From DATBIO01 sp036556965 (GTDB lineage Bacteria > Acidobacteriota > Vicinamibacteria > Fen-336): a stretch of 7,171 bases of DNA. Positions within the stretch are counted from its first letter, which is position 1. Every line of letters starts with the position of its first letter. Below the pieces are notes generated by a model. It saw only the letters and a list, made by a program, of their open reading frames with translations. It did not search any database and was not told the origin of the DNA. Positions 5,422 to 7,171 of this stretch are shown one piece after another. The stretch is taken from the NCBI GenBank assembly GCA_036556965.1, contig DATBIO010000281.1, positions 1 to 7,171 on the forward strand. The letters are read 5' to 3'. Position numbers and translations under genes: made by a program.

Positions 5422-5994
5422 ATGGCTGAGGACGTCACGGATCTTCTCCAGCGCTGGCGCCGGGGCGACGAGGAGGCGCTGGGCGACCTCGTGCCGCTGG
5501 TCTACGCGGATCTCCGCCGGCTGGCGCGCCGCGCCCTGAGCCACGAGCGCCCCGGCCACACCCTGCAGCCCACCGCCCTGGTGCACGAGGCCTTCGTCCG
5601 GCTCGTCCCCCAGCAGGCCAAGGCCTGGCAGAACCGCGGCCACTTCTACGCCGTGTGCGCCTCCGTGATGCGCCAGGTGCTCGTGGACCACGCGCGCCGG
5701 CGCCAGGCCCGCAAGCGCGGCAAGGGCGGGGTGCGCGTCGCCCTCGAGGAAGCGGGAGCGGACACGCCCGCCGTCATGCCCCGCGACGTCGAGCTCCTGC
5801 ACGTGGATCGCGCCCTGGGCGAGCTCGCGCAGACGGACCCCGCCCTGGCCCGCCTCGTGGAGATGCGCTACTTCGCGGGCATGACCCTGGCCGAGATCGG
5901 CGCGGTGGACGGGCGCGCCGAGTGGGACGTCAAGAAGGACTGGAAGCTCGCCCGCGCCTGGCTGGCGCGCTGGCTGGAGGGCGCGCCGGCGTGA
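5422..5994 (+). CDS. ECF RNA polymerase sigma factor, Sig-70_X6 / Sigma70_ECF type
   Basis: 190 aa, normal for the family. Region 2 spans about residues 5-92, with 'LLQRWRRGDEEAL' (8-20), 'LVYADLRRLARR' (26-37), the subgroup signature 'HTLQPTALVHEAFVRLV' (46-62) and 'FYAVCASVMRQVLVDHARRR' (75-94). A charged linker (95-120) leads to region 4 (about 125-185), with 'LARLVEMRYFAGMTLAEIG' (142-160) and the helix-turn-helix ending 'KKDWKLARAWL'. It would direct RNA polymerase to a dedicated set of promoters. Region 2.2 lacks the acidic cluster found in most ECF factors, and Thr47 and Thr51 lie there. The recognition-helix part reads 'GRAEWDVKKDW' rather than the usual 'GVSPATVKRDW'. No anti-sigma gene is adjacent; the divergent kinase is the likely regulator. 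The ATG at 5422 is chosen because homology begins there; a start at 5104 would run through the kinase gene. The Shine-Dalgarno is weak. The DUF3052-like gene follows after 28 bases. Confidence 0.92.
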   Translation: MAEDVTDLLQRWRRGDEEALGDLVPLVYADLRRLARRALSHERPGHTLQPTALVHEAFVRLVPQQAKAWQNRGHFYAVCASVMRQVLVDHARRRQARKRGKGGVRVALEEAGADTPAVMPRDVELLHVDRALGELAQTDPALARLVEMRYFAGMTLAEIGAVDGRAEWDVKKDWKLARAWLARWLEGAPA

Positions 5995-6011
5995 GCGGGG
6001 CCGGGGCCCGC

Positions 6012-6019
6012 GGGGAGGG
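6012..6019 (+). promoter_or_regulatory. Ribosome binding site of the DUF3052-like gene
   Basis: GGGGAGGG ends three bases before the ATG at 6023, with its GGAGG core about four to five bases away. It supports this start and independent translation of the second gene of the plus-strand unit. Confidence 0.6.
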
Positions 6020-6022
6020 TTC

Positions 6023-6631
6023 ATGGGACTGGAAGCGGAGTGCACGGTACGGCACGGCGGGCGCGCGGTTTCGGGCAAGGCGCGGCTGGAGGAGACGGAG
6101 GTCGTCTTCCGCGGCGGCGACCTCCGGTTGAAGCTGCCGCTGCGCGGCCTGACCGGCGTCGAGTCGCGCGCCGGCACCCTGCGCCTGCGCTGGAAGGCGG
6201 GGGAGGCGGCCTTCGCGCTGGGCGCCCAGGCCGACCGCTGGGCGGCGAAGATCACGAACCCGCCCGGCCTGATGCAGAAGCTCGGGGTCAAGCCGGGCCT
6301 GCGCGTGTCGGCGCTGGCCCTCGCCGGCACCCCGCTGCAGGGGCAGCTCGACGGCAGCGGCGCCGACGTCTCCCCCCGCCTGCGCGGGGGCTCCGACCTC
6401 GTCCTCGCCTACTTCGCGGAGAAGGGCGACCTGGCGCGGCTGGGGGCGCTGCGTGACGCGCTGCGGCCCGCGGGCGCGCTGTGGGCGGTCTGGCGCAAGG
6501 GCCGCAAGGAGCTGCGCGAGGACGACGTGCGCGCGGCGGCCTTGCCCCTGGGCCTGGTGGACGTGAAGGTGGCCAGCGTGTCGGAGGCGCTCAGCGGCCT
6601 CAAGCTCATGATCCGCCGGGACCGCCGCTGA
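6023..6631 (+). CDS. Two-part protein: N-terminal beta-rich domain plus DUF3052-like domain
   Basis: 202 aa. Residues 5-80 form a short beta-rich unit: 'CTVRHGGRAVSGKARLEE' (7-24), 'EVVFRGGDLRLKLPL' (26-40), 'LGAQADRWAAKITNPP' (66-81). Its strand-rich layout ending in a helix recalls small PH/GRAM-like folds, but I cannot name it. Residues 85-200 resemble DUF3052: 'KLGVKPGLRV' (86-95), a 'DLVLAYFAEKGDL' strand-helix (125-137), 'LRPAGALWAVWRKGRKEL' (147-164) and 'LGLVDVKVASVSEALSGLKLMIRR' at the end, which parallels the family's 'GLVD.KV..V....SGLKF..R'. There is no signal peptide or membrane segment, so it should be cytosolic. DUF3052 has no established biochemical role. The gene sits 28 bases after the sigma factor and its stop overlaps the next ATG (TGATG), so the three genes probably form one transcript. 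Confidence is high that it is a gene and moderate for the family. Confidence 0.75.
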   Translation: MGLEAECTVRHGGRAVSGKARLEETEVVFRGGDLRLKLPLRGLTGVESRAGTLRLRWKAGEAAFALGAQADRWAAKITNPPGLMQKLGVKPGLRVSALALAGTPLQGQLDGSGADVSPRLRGGSDLVLAYFAEKGDLARLGALRDALRPAGALWAVWRKGRKELREDDVRAAALPLGLVDVKVASVSEALSGLKLMIRRDRR

Positions 6632-7171
6632 TGGCGTCCGCGCGCGTCGGCTTCATCGGGCTGGGCCTCATGGGCAGCCGCATGGCCCGCAACCTCCTGG
6701 AGAAGGGCTTCCTGAAGGCGGTGTGGAACCGCACCCCCGAGCGGGGCGCGGACCTGGCCGCGGCGGGGGCCACCATCACCCGCTCGCCGCGCGAGCTGGC
6801 GGAGTCCTGCGACGTCGTGGTGAGCTGCGTGGCCGATCCCAACGCCGCCGCGCGCGTGATGTTCGCGGACGACGGCGTGCGGCCCGCGGCGCGCCCGGGC
6901 TTCCGCTACCTCGAGGCGTCCACCCTGTCCCCGGGCCTGGTGCGCCGCATGGGCGAGGTGCTGCGCGGGGCGGGGGCCGACCTCCTGGAGGCCCCCATGA
7001 CGGGCTCCCGGCTCGGGGCGGAGCGCGGCACCCTGCTCTTCATGACGGGGGGCCGCCCGGAGACGCACGAGGAGCTGATGCCGGTGCTCATGGCCATGGG
7101 CACCAGGGCCATCCTCTGCGGCGAGCTGGGCCAGGCCTCGGTGATGAAGCTGATCGGCAACACCATGATCT
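6631..7171 (+). CDS. NAD(P)-dependent beta-hydroxyacid dehydrogenase, N-terminal part (cut by window edge)
   Basis: The first 180 codons are present. 'VGFIGLGLMGSRMARNLL' (6-23) is the Rossmann GxGxxG dinucleotide site. 'VWNRT' (31-35) after the second strand carries Arg-Thr, as in NADPH-preferring glyoxylate/succinic semialdehyde reductases. 'DVVVSCVADPNA' (61-72) and 'LLEAPMTGSRLGAERGTLLFMTGG' (118-141) follow; the latter holds the substrate-binding 'D.P.SG....A..G.L' motif, here as E-A-P-M-T-G-S. The catalytic Lys is Lys173 in 'GQASVMKLIGNTMI'. The family (3-hydroxyisobutyrate dehydrogenase, tartronate semialdehyde reductase, GLYR) reduces small aldehydes or oxidises 3-hydroxyacids; the substrate cannot be set from this part, though GLYR-like is favoured by the cofactor loop. 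The all-helical C-terminal domain is outside the window. The ATG overlaps the preceding TGA by one base, implying translational coupling. Confidence 0.9.
   Translation, partial: MASARVGFIGLGLMGSRMARNLLEKGFLKAVWNRTPERGADLAAAGATITRSPRELAESCDVVVSCVADPNAAARVMFADDGVRPAARPGFRYLEASTLSPGLVRRMGEVLRGAGADLLEAPMTGSRLGAERGTLLFMTGGRPETHEELMPVLMAMGTRAILCGELGQASVMKLIGNTMI

Noticed and set aside
5325..5438. A 38-residue N-terminal extension of the kinase starting inside the sigma gene
   Set aside because: It is Arg/Ala-rich without similarity to the family leader, and would overlap the start of the divergent gene.
1144..6330. A single 1728-codon open frame on the minus strand covering the FG-GAP gene, the kinase gene and beyond
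   Set aside because: Only its last 543 codons are the FG-GAP protein. The upstream part is Arg/Pro/Ala-rich, out of frame with the clear kinase, and runs antisense through the sigma gene. The signal peptide and GGGAGGT place the real start at 2775.
1..7171. Search for a CRISPR array, insertion sequence, attachment site or defence cassette
   Set aside because: No short direct-repeat array, transposase, terminal inverted repeats or integrase was seen, and codon use looks uniform across the genes.

Overview
The window is very GC-rich (roughly 70% or more by eye) and densely coding. Its gene content is a TPR-bearing Ser/Thr protein kinase, a Sig-70_X6-type ECF sigma factor, a secreted FG-GAP propeller protein, an MqnD-like protein and a DUF3052-like protein. 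This fits a large-genome, high-GC environmental bacterium such as Acidobacteriota, Rokubacteria/Methylomirabilota or Myxococcota. No rRNA or tRNA marker is present, so the phylum is inferred only from gene families. No mobile element, CRISPR array or RNA gene was found.

Layout. The left three quarters read on the minus strand, listed here in transcription order from right to left. First is a membrane-anchored Hanks-type kinase with about eight TPR repeats (5324 to 2886). Next is a secreted seven-repeat FG-GAP/integrin-like beta-propeller protein (2775 to 1144). Then come an MqnA/MqnD-family protein (1045 to 179) and, 10 bases on, the first 56 codons of a cupin-like protein that leaves the window at base 1. 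The right quarter reads on the plus strand: an ECF sigma factor (5422-5994), a two-part DUF3052-like protein (6023-6631) and a beta-hydroxyacid dehydrogenase that overlaps it by one base and runs off the right edge.

The kinase and the sigma factor are divergent and share a 97-bp intergenic region. It holds an extended -10 element for the sigma gene and a 12-bp perfect palindrome over the predicted start of transcription. The sigma factor lacks the usual acidic cluster in region 2.2 and has threonines there. That resembles ECF sigma factors switched on by a partner Ser/Thr kinase, so the pair is the best candidate here for a regulatory system. The FG-GAP protein may be an envelope output or partner of the kinase, but only adjacency supports this. 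The MqnD-like/cupin pair looks like a separate unit with its own near-leaderless promoter.

Every minus-strand start was chosen by homology, signal peptide, Shine-Dalgarno or promoter position rather than by longest open frame. Very long open frames on both strands here are by-products of the GC content.
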